NCBI GenBank assembly: GCA_013365365.1
Contig: JABVXU010000212.1
Coordinates: forward strand, 1-64,000
Reading direction: 5' to 3'
DNA length: 64,000 nucleotides
Source: Cruorifilaria tuberocauda
Taxonomy: Eukaryota; Nematoda; Chromadorea; Rhabditida; Onchocercidae
The notes beneath the pieces were generated by a model. The model did not search any database, was not told where the DNA came from, and worked only from the letters and a program-made list of their open reading frames with translations. Below are positions 37,601-52,600 of this stretch, one piece after another; the stretch's first letter is position 1; each line of letters begins with the position of its first letter. The position numbers and the translations under genes are program-made.

Positions 37601-40600
37601 AAACGACGAGCACGGCCAGTTTTTGGTCATCCATGGAGAAGTGACATGAATATCATTCCAGTAATTTACTAATACTTACTTTACTGTTCCTAGTATGAGA
37701 TAATTTAAAAACTCATTGATACTTTCTACTGCATTTAATCATTTATCAGCCAATCCTTCATTTATTGTTAGGCACGTTTATTCATTTATAACATTTAAAT
37801 TTTGTTAGCGTTTGCTTCTGCCATCTTTCATGCATAACTTTTCCTCTTTAAATTGTTTCAGCAATATTTTTAGATCAAATTAGCTGAAAATTCACCAGAA
37901 GATTACACAATTATTTCGTTGCCAGCTTACAACCCGATAAATGGAACCAAAGTTATGGATCTGAGGCTTTCGGGCGAAATGGCACAGCATTTCATTGTGA
38001 ATGAAAGAAATGGTTAGAATTCAAGCTTGTACTTTTAAATACAAAGTGTTATAAACAAATGCAAAAGAAACAAATTAAACTCGTCTAAGCTTTTGCATAT
38101 AACAAGCTGATACTTCGCAATTGGTCAGAGAGGTTTGTAAACAGATTGATCCATCTTCTCCGGATTATCTATTTTTAGTCGTATTATTAACTCTCATATA
38201 ACGTAATTAATTACGAAAAAGTTATTTTAGGGGATGTGCAGGTTGCAATACCTTTTGATTTTGAAGCAATGGAACCAGAATCACATATATTTGATTTATT
38301 ATTAATGGCGGGAGAAGAAATATATGATACTGTGGCAGTGCTACGGGTTGAAATCATTGATGTTGATGACAACCCACCAAAAATAGTCAAATTTGGTGAT
38401 TATAATTTCGACAATGTTCGTCTCATTTTTACAAGCTTGAAATCTACCAAATCTTTCCAATTGGATTTTCATACAATATAAATACAAGAGTAAACAAGCC
38501 TAAACTTCCCATCTTATCCAGATTTGGGCATTTGAAATCTAATATCATATTTTTAATGTTTAAATTATCAATCGACACACTCTGAGAATCTCTGTTATAT
38601 TAGTAGCCGACAAATTTTGACCTGCTTTAGTAACATTGTTAGTTTATGATTTGGTAAATGCAAGTATACAACTAGCAGCTGACATTCAGTCGAAAAATAA
38701 TTTAACACTCAAAACAAAATTTTATGATGCTTGAAATTTTATGCTTCAAAGTATCGCCGTGATCAACTGTTTTTTGAATATTTTAATTATTGCTTAAAAT
38801 TTAGCTGACGATTGAGGAAAATTCGTACCCTGGAACGGTGCTTTTTGAAGTTCAAATATCGGATCCTGATTATTTGTATGGTAAAACGGGTGTCTTCAAT
38901 TATGTATTGTGTGGTAATGGTGCAACTAATTTCCAAGTTAAAAAGGTAAGCATTTGATGAATATATTAGAAATGGAGCTTGAAATTAATTTTGAGATAAG
39001 TGAGTAGTTAAATTATTTTTGTTTTAAGTAATTAGTTTGAGCCAGTTTAAGTGGAGCAAAAATTTTCTTTTCAGATAAACGATACCGTAGCAATAATCGT
39101 TTCTCCCGCTGCTGATTTGAATCGAGAAAAAGTTGAGGAAATGGTTGTTTTACTGAAAGTTACTGATTCCGGTGGAAATAGCGATACTATCGTGGTACTA
39201 TATCAAAAAGCTCATAAAAATAAAATCGTAATTATGCAGCAATGAATCGCTTCCGTAATTTTATACAAACATATACTTTCTGATTTTGAGCATATTGTAA
39301 ACATGCAGACTTCTTGTCTCCATTTAAGTGATGTGCAATGAGCTATTGCCAGAGTTACTGGCTGGAAATGGCAGGTATAGCTAAAGAAATGCTCAACAGT
39401 AACATTTACTGTTCGAACTGAGTCATTTCCAGTCTGTACCAATTTACAAGACGGATTAAAATATTTAAAATTTAAAGAGCGAAACTGCCATTACAGGCAA
39501 CGATTAAGATAGCAGATGTAAACGACAATGCACCCGTCTTCATTCATAATGAATACAAAGTTGAAGCAGTGGAAAATTGGCCTGAAGCAATGGTAATAAC
39601 CTATGTGCATGCTAAAGATAAGGATACAGGCTTAAATGCAGATATTCGTTATTCGCTATCGCCAAAGAATAATCAGCGTATGGTTTTTAAAATTTTTTAC
39701 GAGGAATGAATTTATTCTCAGGCTTGCTGAATGAAAAACTGTAAAGACAGGAAGGAGCAGTAGATCTCATAATTAATCAACTCTTTTTTTAATTTATAAT
39801 TCAGCGGTAAAAACTTCCCTACAAAATTTACAGCTTTTTTAATAAAGATTCGAATTCATCATCACAAAAACTACACCAACCTCAATAAAAAATTGTTAAT
39901 CAGTTTCTAATAAAACAAATTATAACCTTAACATTCTTTCATACATATATTGATCATGTAGTGATGCCAGTAATCAGGCCTAAAATCATTTTCAATTGAA
40001 AAAAAATGATTTTTCAATTTTCAATTTACATTGTGTCAAAAAATATTTTTTTAATGGCACTTTATCAAAAATTCAGCAAAACAAATCGCTAGAAATCGTT
40101 TGACATCTCGATCCTCCAAGTTAAATATAAGGGAATTTTTGCTGAAATCAAACTTGAGATTATTGTGAAGGCGACATTTTCGGACTAAACAATATGATCA
40201 AACTTACCGTTTTCAAATAGTTTATTTATGATAATTTATTTTATTTGATGAAGTAAATCTTATTTGAACATTACACATTTTTGCCAAAGAACTAACGCGA
40301 TATAATTTCAGGCGAGTTTTTTGAATTATTAGTTCAAAAGAATAAATTTCTTTAGTAATTCTGAAATAATTATAGATTTTGAAATTGATCCAATAAGTGG
40401 GCTGATACGCACCAAGAAAGCACTGATTGGTCTTGCTCGAGCATACCCGTACGATTTCTCAGTTGTAGCTCATGATCGAGGTTGATTTTGACACTTTTTG
40501 TACTTTACCACGATTATGTTTTTAATTATGTATTCAGAAAATTACAGTTATTAAAGAATAAAATATATAGTACAGAGTTCTTGTTAACTTCAGCTGTTCT

Positions 40601-43600
40601 TTAATAAAAGTGAATATGATTCGAAGATGGAGAATAATAGTAAGAGAAGTATAGGATGGGACATGAACAGAGGAGATTTATCGGTACCAAAGCGTTACTT
40701 TCAACGCTACTTTTTTTGACTTTTTGATTTTTGATTCTTCACACTTTTGTCTTTTAATGATAAATTATTTGAAAAATTATCATCAAACTGAAATTGTTTT
40801 ATTCTTATCTCATAATTTCAAATAAACTATTTATGAGTTTAAAAGAAAGATATGACGGGAATTTGCTTGAAATGAAAATGATTCAGCATTAAATAGATCC
40901 GTAAAATTGTCAGAAAATGTTCTTCTATGTTGAAATCGCTCAATTCAGGTATACCATCGCTATCAACCAGTGCGACTATTAGTATCCATGTACTCGAATC
41001 TACATCTTTAAGTCATGCTGGTAATGATAGGGGTATACATATTGTGTTACCCTCCGTTCATTTCACTTTACAACTCGATGAGGTTGAATTTTTAATTTCA
41101 CGTTTAACATAAATCAAAATTGGAGTAATTTCATTTTAAATGACAATCACATTGTCGTATTTTTAGTAACAATAAATTAAGAGTAAGATAAGCTTGTTAA
41201 CCGATTACCTATTTCGTTTTTTAAGATAAAAACAAATATAATTATTAAATGCTGATGATCAGTGGCGTGATAACTCCATGTGACTGTGAAATATTAGGTA
41301 CTGATTATAATTGTCATCTTTTTCGTTTCAGAATACTTCAGCTAATGATCGCATTTATTCGGTTCGGGCTAAAATTAGTGGTTTTGATGAGCGATTTGCA
41401 CGAGAAATGAAGTACTCAATAACAGTTAGTTATTAAGAAGAAAGCTAAATTAATCTTAATATTTCTTATCTCAAGTCCTCCAATTAGTTATGAGATGCAC
41501 AGAATCTGTAAATAAATTTATTCGCTTAGATCAACAGCAAAATGATATTTCATCTCTTATCGGAATCCGAATATAAAGATGAATCTGAGGTTTGATAATC
41601 TTCCAGAATGTTTAGGCTAAATTTCGATTTCGAAATATATATTAAGTGTTGATTATAACTGTCATCTTTTTTGTCTCCAGAACAACTTCTAGATTTTTAG
41701 CCGCTTTATTCAAACAATATTAGTCGATATTTATCGAATTAGAAGAATTACATGAATTCATCAAGAGGAAAATTTGATTTTAGCCGGTAGATAATGCAAC
41801 GGATGGCGGATGGTTTACAATTGATACGAATAGCGGAGATCTGTTCACCTTGCAAAAATTGGACCACGAACTTCGACCTGCAATAGCTGTTAGTTTATTT
41901 TAATTTGGATGAATTATGCATGAAATTCATTACAATGCAAAGTAAATTATCAAAACAGGCCACTCACTTGTATTTTCCTTCAGTGTCTGCTGAAGCCTAT
42001 TCATTAAAAAACTTTAAAACTTGTAAAAAATAACTCCTTCCAGAATGTGAATAGTAAATCACTCAACCAACCACATGAACTTTATTTTTTGGAAAAATTT
42101 ATTTCTAGTTTTGCTATCTCACTCTCAAGCCGATGCTATTCCCTCTTTTGTCTCAGTTGAACCGTTTGTCTTCTATGTTTATAGTTGCATTACCTTGTCA
42201 CTGGAATACCATATTTCAAATTCAAATTTTCATCTTGATGAGGCTCCTAATCTTGTGCATACGTAGGTTAACAAAGCATCTATGTCTTGCTTAATGCTTT
42301 CAGAAATTTTCAAATATAGGCAAAGTGGTTATATATTCAAATCCTATTTCAAATTGAAAAAAGGAAATGATAAATTCGGTGGAAATCATATTATTTAAAA
42401 ATAAGATTTAAAAACATTCCAATCACAGTTTTCACCATACTGTTGCTTCATTCTGATTTATATATATATATATATATATATATAAGTATTTTCTTATAAC
42501 TTTAAAAGAAAGAATTCAATCTATGAGACAATTTTGAGCAAGAAATGCGCATTTCTCAATCAATGACAAATTTTACTGTTTAATGAAGTTTATTACTGTA
42601 ACAAATTTCTTCTGCCGAAACACTATGAAACCTTTGAAATGTAAGCATTAATTTAAAGCAGCAATTCGACGATTTAAAAGTAACTGTGATATTTGCTGTT
42701 ACATTCTAATACAATGCTATTATAACAAAAGTTTTTTCGTATCGAAAAAAGAAGTTCAATGTTCTAATGATCATGTTATTAAGATAATTAAGTTATAATT
42801 TTCACGTCATTCCAAGTCACTGATAGAAACAAGCGATTTCTAGTATTATCGGAAATAAATTTCAATTTTGTTGTTTACTGAGAATTTGATAAAAAATTTG
42901 CACTAAAACTATTCTTGGTAATACTTAAACGTCGCAAATATTATCATCATCACCTTTGTGACACTGTTTGCGTATGAATTATCATGCTTGCTGTTACCAA
43001 ATATGTTTCAATTTGTAAACATTATTATCATTTACTTATAGAGGCTGATATATTCTTATTTACAGTTTTGTAACTTTGAATAGCATTTTTTTTGAGTAAA
43101 AAAAGTGGAATTTTAAGAGAGGATGGAAGCTAGATGAATACGGGAATGCTTTTTGACAGGAAATGTTGAAGATCTGGAAGACTTTGATGGTTCTTTCAGA
43201 ACAATCAAAATTGATGAACATTAAACACAAGGGAGGAAAAGTTAAATTTTTGGCATTGAAAACTAATGTTATTATCACATTCATCATATCTCAGATCTTC
43301 ACTTTTTTGAGCTATAAACTTATTCATGTGAAAGTGAATATATGAAAACTCTCATCGCTCACCTTGTCATTAATAACTTTTCAAGTACAGTTACAAGGAC
43401 TTTGGCTATTTCAACGTTCTTTTTTCGAGCATCATTTCAAGCTGCAATTTTTTTGTTTACTATGCAACAATATTTAAGCAGTTTTTAGTTAGCTTCCAAA
43501 TTTTCTTCATGTACTTTCGTTTTGCTTTTCTTCTCTTTTCTCGATCAGTAATTGAAGCAAAAGATACTTAATGCTAAAGTTAAGCGAGTAATATGAGCAG

Positions 43601-46600
43601 AATTCGAAATTTTAAATATTGCATTGATTACTAAGTGATGGCGCTACCCAGCACGGATTTCATTTCAATTCTTCCTTTCAAAAAGAAGAAAAGAAGGACA
43701 GCCGTTCGTACAATATAATTCGATGAAATATGGCACGCACAAAATTTGAAATGATTCTATGTCTTTCTTCGTAAGGTGCGAGCCATTGTCATAAACTGAA
43801 AATTTCCGGTTATTTAATCAATGAGCAGATGGCTGAATGATTAAAGTGTGTAATGGCTTCGTTTCATGTATAAGTCTTTAATATCCTCAAAGATTTGATA
43901 TTTTCCGAGAAAATCTCATTTTTTATATTTGTGCAAAATTTGTCATGAATTTGGCAGTGGCGGTTTCAATGGAAAATATTGGAATGAGTGTATGTACTTT
44001 TGGGCATATGTGTGTATATGTTTGTGTGTCATAAGCTTATTTCGTGAACGATAGTAAATCTCGAGTATTAGTTTATTCCTCTGTTAGTATTTCCTTGGAT
44101 ATTCTTTGTTAATATTTCCAATCTGCAAAAAGCCCTAATTGATTAATGCTATGAACCTTGAAGTAATGTTCTTATCTAACTAGGAGAGGCGAGGAGAAAA
44201 AAATTAATGTAAATGAAGAAATAGTGATAGCTTATCAGCAGCGAGTGCTGCTGAAAAAGTTTGGTGACAGACTGAATTCAGTTATTTCCTAAAAACGTAA
44301 TATTATCTTAGACGTTACACCAAGTTAAGTTATATTAGAAAAGAAATATTAGCAATTAATAATCTTGATTAGAGGAAGCTGAATACCACGAAATAGTTCT
44401 ATTTTGGTCTAATAATAAGTCCAAAGTATATATTATAAGAAAATATCTCCATAATTTTATAGCAATTCTATCGTTTTTTAGAGCAGTATAGATTTAAAAG
44501 TATGTTTGTCTTATCTGTTAAATTTGTCCGGTCAACATCTGCCTTTTCTTTTAATGCGCTGATATTTGGGTGGAAGATGTAGATTTGATGATGGCATTAC
44601 AGCATATCAAAAAGCACCGCGCTAACTTCTCAAATTTTTGTTTTTTTAATGTCAAAATTTTATGAAGTCCTGCAGTTTCGTCTTTCTAACAATTTCAGTA
44701 TTTCAAGGGAAACTCCATTTTCGTTTCCTTTAATTTGCATGGAAATCCATGGCTCACGCTGTTGAATCGGTATCATTTCCAGATTCTTTATGTTCAGAAA
44801 TTGATGACCGGAAAAAGTAACTACTATTCTTTTCAGGTTTCCCTGCAGTAACATCCAATAATGACGACGGTAGTAATATTTATTAAATTTTGTGCTTATC
44901 TAAGTTGCGCAAAAAATATATATTTTCAAAGTAGTTTCGAGTAAAATACAAAATAAGATTGTTTTGTGCGGGAAAATCTTTCCTTAATTACACATAATAT
45001 CTCAACACTTTGTGGTAAGAAGGATCCGCTTATCAGAAATGTTCTCTGTTTATAATCATTACTTCTGAGTCAAAAATTTGTGTAAAATCTGATTGTAATT
45101 ATTTGTTTTCTCGGTGCTTTTTAAAAGAAATGTTTCTCTTCGTTATCGCAGAAACCCGGCCAGCCGAGACTTGTTTTCCTGTTTCCACTTTTTTTGGAAA
45201 TACGAACTCGAATAAGAAGCAATTAACTTCAAATTACCGGAGCGAAATTATCATCCATCATTTTTTTTTACTCAGAATTTCCTTCCACCATTTCTATGAG
45301 CCACGAATGGTCAATTTTTACTCGTTGCCAACAGTGGGAGAATTTTTGAATTGCAGTCGATTAGAAGCTATTTCGGAGGTAAGAGTAAGAGGAACGCACG
45401 TGACTGTAATATCTTCTTGACATGAGAAAGCGTTTTGCTGTTGTTACCGGAGTAGATATCAGATTAGTTTTTTTACTTTTATGAAATGAAGTGTATTAAT
45501 CTTTTTTCAGGTGAGTCCGCACCGTTCTTCTTCTTCACCCATTTCTAACTAAAAAAGAAGCATATAAGTTATCATTTCCAAATCAACGTTTTTCGAAACC
45601 TTTTTTCGTGGCAGATAGTCTTTTATTTCAAAAATTTTATCGTTTTCCCAATATACCTAGAAAAAATTCATCACTATTAGAGCTGAAATAAAAGTGAATA
45701 GTAAAATGACATGTTTTTGTGATGATTGATAAAAATTCATTCTTTCCTTATTGCATTTTAATTTAAAAATTTTCATGAGTGAGATTTAGCATTTTATTCC
45801 CGACTGTTATTTGGACTGCTGTTTCTGCTCTTCAACATGTTTGCAGATTTCTTTTTCAACGAAATATTCTTTTCATTGGAATTTAAAAATGACCAAAATT
45901 TCGAACTATCATCTCTCCTCCTTCTCACTTCTTTGTTACTATCATTGCCGGGGGTATCGTATCGTATCGTATGCTTGCAGCTGTTATTTATGGATCATAA
46001 AAGAAACGAATTTAAGAGAGATGCTGAAAGATTGTTTATATGTATAATTCGACGGAAGTTGTTTTTTCTTCAATCCTTTGACTTTCGCTTTCGTTATGAA
46101 ATTCACCAAGAACTGTTTTCTTTACAGTTTCCTTTTCCTTTAGTTAAGGTGGAATGAGAGAAGACACGACTTTTTTTGTGTAACTTTCTTCGCTTTCAAA
46201 TATTTCCAATTAAAAAAACCCTTCAATTTATGTTATTTCAAACTCCCTTCCTCTCCTATTTTTATCCTTAATCCGTCTGTTATCAATAAGGAAGATAAGG
46301 AAGAAATAACAATGCATAATTTTTAAACTGTAAGAACTTTTGGTCCCTAAGTTCCAATTTCAAACAAGTCTGTAAGACAGGACGGCTAAGCAATTTCTTC
46401 TCACCTTCATTTTAAATCCCTGCATTTTATTTCTTGTCTTCCCTTATTTCTGCCCTTTCAAATATTAGCTCTATAAAAATAAAAGAAAACGGAAAAGCTT
46501 TAGAGAATCACAATCCTACTCTGTCATCAATTTCAATACTGTGACATTATTTCTCGATTTTTCCATTTCCTGCTAAATAACTTCAAGTTCAAATATATTG

Positions 46601-49600
46601 ATCAAAATTTCGTCAAATACTGAGGACTTTTTCCAGTGTCACTAAAATTTCATTCAAGAGAGGGAAGATGAAAGAAGAAAAAGATTTTGAGAATGTCAAA
46701 CCTAAAAGATACGGAGGACATACCTTTCCTTGATAACATTTATGCCCAAGAAAATCATCTTTAGAATAACTGAATAAAATATCTGAATTCCTTCAAATGT
46801 CAATCGATCTGCTGAAGATCATATCTCCCACACTTCAACGTGGATAATCAATCATTACATCATAATGTTCATATCAGAAGCCTTCCGTTTGATCAAAAGC
46901 GGTGGTTATTTGCAAATGTTTTCATTTTTAGCTTGAAATGGTATGAAGTAAGCATGAATAGATGGGAATTTGTCCGGTCGATTTGACCTTACGTCAACTG
47001 ACTGCGAAGAAGTGGAAGAGCCGGAAACGGTTTTGGAGAAGAGAAGCTTTCAGTTTTTCCTTCCATTTTCATTGTCCTTTACTGAAAAGCCAAGGGGAAC
47101 GAATATCGATCGTCTCGCTTCAAACGTCCCACTAAATGCATTAATTATTTGACATGTCCTTTTGCGTAATTTATTTGCTTATTTTTTTCAATCTGATAGC
47201 GAGGGAGAAGAGAAATAACGGAGGAGGGAGAGAAGAGAGATATTTCGGATATAGCAGGAGGTCGTCGAAGAGAAGCGATCGATTAGACGGAAGAAAAAAC
47301 AAATTGCTTTTATTCCTTCCTCTGTATTTACTCTAAAGGTTTCCAGTGGAATGTCAGGTATTGTATTTAGGCCGTTCCTTCTGCAACGTCTGTTTGTAGT
47401 CGTGGAATTCCAGAGCTATTTATCAAGATGAAGTTTATCATGTTGGTAGCAATTAAATTGATATCATCACACTCCTGTCTTTCACAGGTCCTTAACATCA
47501 GTTTGGTAATAAATCGAGTTTTAAATGTGTGAATTGCTGAGGCGTGATGTCGTGAGCGTACTTTTCACAGTGACACTATCGTTGGATTAGAAGAGCATAC
47601 AGAAGAGCATGTTTTTATTTTTTATTACAGATATAGCTATTTAAAGGGTTGACGCGGAAAGTCAGTGGAGTGTTTGGGAAGGAATGGAAAGAGCAGTCAC
47701 TGTCAAGTGGTTTATTTTTCCAATTTTGTTGCTGAAGCTGTCTCTGTAATCTGATATCTTTGTGTTATTTCTCGGGCATCTTTCCTTTCCCGCTGAATAT
47801 AAACCTTCCAGGTGCAACCATCCCACACTTTTTTTAAAGTTTTAAAATAATCTCTCGATATAATTTCTCATAAAATAATCACAATGTGCCGTTTCATTGA
47901 ATTTTTCCGGCTATTCGCTCGTTTGCTTCCTCTTCCCTTTTCTCCCTTTTTGCGTGTGAGGTAAGCTGAATTTATTTCAGAAATATACTTAAACTCGATA
48001 AATCGTATTTCTATTTCATACCGGATTACTCCATTTTGAACTTCATCGGTAATTTTCCGGTTGTCGTTTATGCATTATCTTAGCATTCTAAGTGTAACTG
48101 CCAAGCAAAGTTTTGAAAATTTTGGATTCGGTATGAGTTTCGATATGCGGTGTGAATTTACGCAGTCTGTGTTTACTGTAAAAAGGGAAACAAGTGGTAC
48201 TGAAAAAAAGTCTTTTGGAAACTGCTGAAAAATCTTGTTTCGTCATTTTTGATGGTCATTTTATCACTAATTTCATTCGTATTATTTCTCCATGTTATCG
48301 AATATCACAGGGTGATGGGGTTTGAGGAAAATTAAAATTAATTGCACATTTGATTGCAGTTTTGATATTCTAATTCAATTTCGGTAATCAGTTACCGTTG
48401 CAGTAAGATTCTTATGTAGCACGTCTGGCATGTAGAGTCTGTAATTTTCAGATTGCAATTATTAGTTTGCGGAAACCGGTTACTAGTTTCACTTAAAATG
48501 AAAACATAAAAAATCGAACATTAAAGAATGGATTTTACTTTACATGACCAATTACTATTACTAGTTGTGCAAGAGAATTATTATTATTTGATATATCGAT
48601 TCTTTTTTGTTGAGGATAGCATTAATGACAACTAAGGAAAAAGTAACAAATTAATATTATGCTGGGAAGAGAATAAATCAAGCACTTAAAAATCTATATT
48701 TTGAAAGAAAAAAGGGCGAAGTCAGAATAAAGACTTGGTCATTGACCATTGTTTTGTTTATTTTAATGCAAACTTTGTAAAAATTCTTCAGAAGTATCTG
48801 CAAAAGTATGGAGTGATTTTTATTACACATCAATTTATTTCCACACGCTTTTTAATTTCCGTTTCAACTTCAAATTCACTGCTATTTCGTTTTTGTTAGA
48901 ATAGAATAATGAATTATAATCGAATTGGTTTTTTTTCCTTCTTTTTCCGTAATTGCTTTAAACCGAAAAAGAAATATATCACTGAATTTCTCAATTAACA
49001 CATTCTGTGTGTGCAACTTCTAAAAAATAATGGTTTTGCTATAAAATGTTAAGTTGCTAGCGTTTGCGTTTATCTCCCAGAATGTGTTTAGGAATAACAC
49101 AGAATAAAATGATAAAAATTTCAAGTTTCTAGAGTTATCTTAATTGAAGTTAATCTTTCCTCTGCTAGAAGGCTCCTTATTCACATGGAGATGACCTAGA
49201 ATACACTTAAGTTTTAAAGGTGAAGAATTTTATGGATTTTTTTCTTTAACGGACTACAAATAAGATAAAAGGGAAGGACGAGATTGAAACAAAAAAGGTT
49301 TCCTTTAATAGAAGCGATTTTCCAGTGTGAAATGAAATGCAATGGTAAACGGTTTTTCAACAGTTCTTGCTGTATAAAGTATGAACTTTCTTATTTACTT
49401 TTTCCAGCCTTAAATCTTCGTTTCATTATTGAAAAATGCTTTTCCGTTTAGAAAATTTGACATTGTTTGTTTGTACACATTTTCGTAGTTTTTCGCAAGA
49501 CTTACTCCAGCACTCTTGAAGGTCATTATAGCGTTTAGCGATCATTTCAATAAGAAAAATTTTGTAATCTTTCATAAATATAAATTGAAACTTGAAGAAT

Positions 49601-52600
49601 TTCATTCATCCACTCCAATGATTTATATTGTAAAAAACGGAATTAGCAATTTCTGCGCACATACATTGCGAATTTCGTTTTTTAACTCTTTTTCAGAAAT
49701 ATGAAAATGTCAATGCTATGAAGAAGTTCATCTAGAATTTATCATTTTATTTTAAAGGAGTATCTGAATCGTCTGTTTGGTTCATGAATCTTAAATTTAG
49801 CTTGTTAATGTAATCGAATTGGATAGATGGACGTGTATCATCATATCATCACAACAAATACATCGTGAATGTGTCCCTGAAGGTCGAGAGGGATTCTCCG
49901 TGCCTGTTTGTTGGCGGTAGTTGACAGACAGCAAAGTTGGCACTAATGACGTGAGAAGGACAATCGCACTTCTTTCAACTATTGAAATGTTTTATGGATA
50001 CAAAAAAAGAAAAGATAAAGGAACATCTGTCCTTTAACAAAGGGCGACCCATTAAATGTACTTCTTCCTCTTCCCTTCTCCCTTCTCAGCAACTGATAAC
50101 GTATATTTTATGGATACTGTTTTCTCCTCTCCATCCTATTCACCTTATTAATATTAATAATTTTAGTCTATACCATTTTTTCCACCAGTTCACTTCCTCA
50201 ATTGACAACAGCTATATAAGTGGTCTAAGGTGCTATTAGGAGTTATTATGTCACTGTTAAATATCAGGTTTCTCGAATTTGCATGCTTTTTGTACTAATT
50301 CCTATCCTCTAATACTCGTTACTTCCTCACTTTTTCATTCTGATTCTTGATCATTTCTTTCTACAAGTTTAAAAGATACAGCCGAGATATGAAGCCGGCG
50401 AAATCGCAGATAAAGGCAATTACAGGTGGGATGTTGAAGAACTAGATACTCTATTAATGAGTAATTTACTATGTTAATATGATAATTCAAAATTGCTTCT
50501 GAAGACAAAAATTCAGTAAATAAAATTTTTTCTCAACTTGGCAGTAGACTTTTTTTATTTTAATCAATACAATTTGTAAAGTTTTGGATAGTCAAACTCA
50601 AGAAAATTCTTCTTTTTAGTTTACATTAGTTTTTCTGCAATGTCATCGCAAATTTACTATTCGTAATACTAATCGGATAATTTGTATTCGTCTTGCTGAA
50701 TATCTGTCTAGAAGCTTTACGTTAAATCGTCTATGTATATTTTTATAAGCAATCGTATTCGGTATTTGTATGTTATTTCGCAAATCACTTTGATATCCGA
50801 AATCACGATACGTCAGAATTTAACGAGGAAAGATTGGATTACGGCTATTGAACAAGCTTTCACTATCCACCATCTCGAAATTCAGGATTTTCAGAGGGAA
50901 GTTTGCTCGTTGGAATGGTGATGGTGTCGTTGATCTCGCAGCAAAGACCGAGTGATAAGTTATCCTGTGTTCTACTAAAAGATGAATGCTATTGAGAAGT
51001 TAGACAAAATTTTACGACGTCTAAGTAGCAAGACTCGACGTGCCACTACAAGACGTATAAATTGTCATTCAGAAGTGTCCAGTTCAAATAGTGATGAAGA
51101 TGATTTAGTAGAACAACAAACGGATATCTCAAAAAATGACCGCAAAGGTGGCAGTAACCGTCGGATACATTTGAAGCCAATAGTGCCGACTATTCAAAAT
51201 ATCGGGACGACAGCAGTAACAAAACAATACGCAGTAAGTGAGAAACTTTTTTGACACTGATGGGATTTCAGCTTGGCAGTCAATTATCATGTTTATTCAG
51301 TCGCAATGGTATGACATCATTTACAGGAACAGGTGGAAAGAGCACATAACCTGCAGCAAGCAGAAGAGCAGAAGACTGAAGAGAATGGGCATCTGAAAAG
51401 TGAGGAAACTCCTGACGGCGAAGTATTAAGTGATAGCAACTGCGAGACTTTCAAACCACTGTTACCGCCTTCCAGGTTGCTGGGCCAGGTTGTGATGTGC
51501 TCCACCACTCACGATAAATCATGCGAATCCGAAGATGCCGATTACGTGTCCGATTATTCTACTTATGGGGTGCAACGAAGCGCAACACGGAAATCAATTT
51601 ACGAATTGGACATGTCTATGGATGAATCGTTGCCAGAATCGTGCGGACGTGAAAGTGGTTACTTATCTGGAATTGATGTACGGTATAGCATGTCAGCTGC
51701 TGAATCACCTGCTTTATCACCACTTGGGGTAGCTTTTTTTCGGGCTCAACCACTGTTCCACCGTACGCTTGGAACGATCACACAGCAATCTTTTGGCAGT
51801 GAAGAGTTGCAAAAGAACGAAAAGAGTAACTTGAAAGTGGTTGCTATTCCACGACAAGTTGGCATTGCAAGAGATCTGAAGCTTCAGGATGAGGAAGCCA
51901 AGATACCGGATTATGTAAGTACTGAAAAATTACTCCGGGATAGCATTGCGGAAACAAAGTATATAACGACGATTTTTGAGCTTTCATCGGGTGGTATCGT
52001 TGGCCTAATTGATGATGTTCTGAACGAATTTAGTTTGTGGTTCCATGAAGAGATTGGCCTTCTGGGAATTGCATGCGAGGTGCAATGGTCCGTACCGGAG
52101 AAACACCGTCATCTTGCCTCCGAAAAAAGGTACTCTGTTCCTCTCTTTTAACCTAATGCTGAAGATTAGGAGTATATCACTACACATGACTTATCGCAGT
52201 AATATCCAAGGAAGTGATGGAAATTGATTATAGACCATTAATATGAGAAGGAATAAATTATATGTGTGAAAGTTGCGTCATGTGAAATAACATTGATTAT
52301 TTATTTTTGAGGCAGAAAGAGATTTTTCCTTATTTCAAAGTTTTTTGTGAAGGTATGAATAGAGAATTTTAATGGCTATTTGAGTAATTTAATTCATTAT
52401 TTGACTTTTTCAATGAATTCACTAATGAAGCTGGACTAAAATCTAGAATGAAGGAAGCTCTTCATCAGTCACTCCGGCAAAACAACCGCCGTGTATTAAA
52501 TATGAAAAGTAGAACTGGTAATTATCATTTGCCGTTAACGATGATATCAGCTATAACAGAGGAAAATTGTGCACGCAACTGTCATTTAAATTGCTTTCAA

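Noticed and set aside
42075..42266. Leader-like open frame MNFIFWKNLFLVLLSH
   Set aside because: Hydrophobic start is expected from T-rich intron DNA; no donor, conserved motif or downstream exon.
45103..45420. 105-codon plus-strand open frame in the large cadherin intron
   Set aside because: Composition is dominated by Phe/Ser/His from T-rich DNA, with no recognisable motif or splice partners.
46957..47152. Open frames with charged residues in the cadherin intron
   Set aside because: Two frames are open at once and neither connects in phase to the nested gene or to the cadherin.
47884..47959. ATG-led segment MCRFIEFFRLFARLL ending at a GTAAGC donor
   Set aside because: A good donor, but phase 2 does not fit the first exon of the nested gene, which has its own start behind an in-frame stop.
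50389..50425. Short ATG exon MKPAKSQIKAITG with a GTGGGA donor upstream of the nested gene
   Set aside because: Joining it to the next acceptor gives a frame that stops before the nested gene begins.
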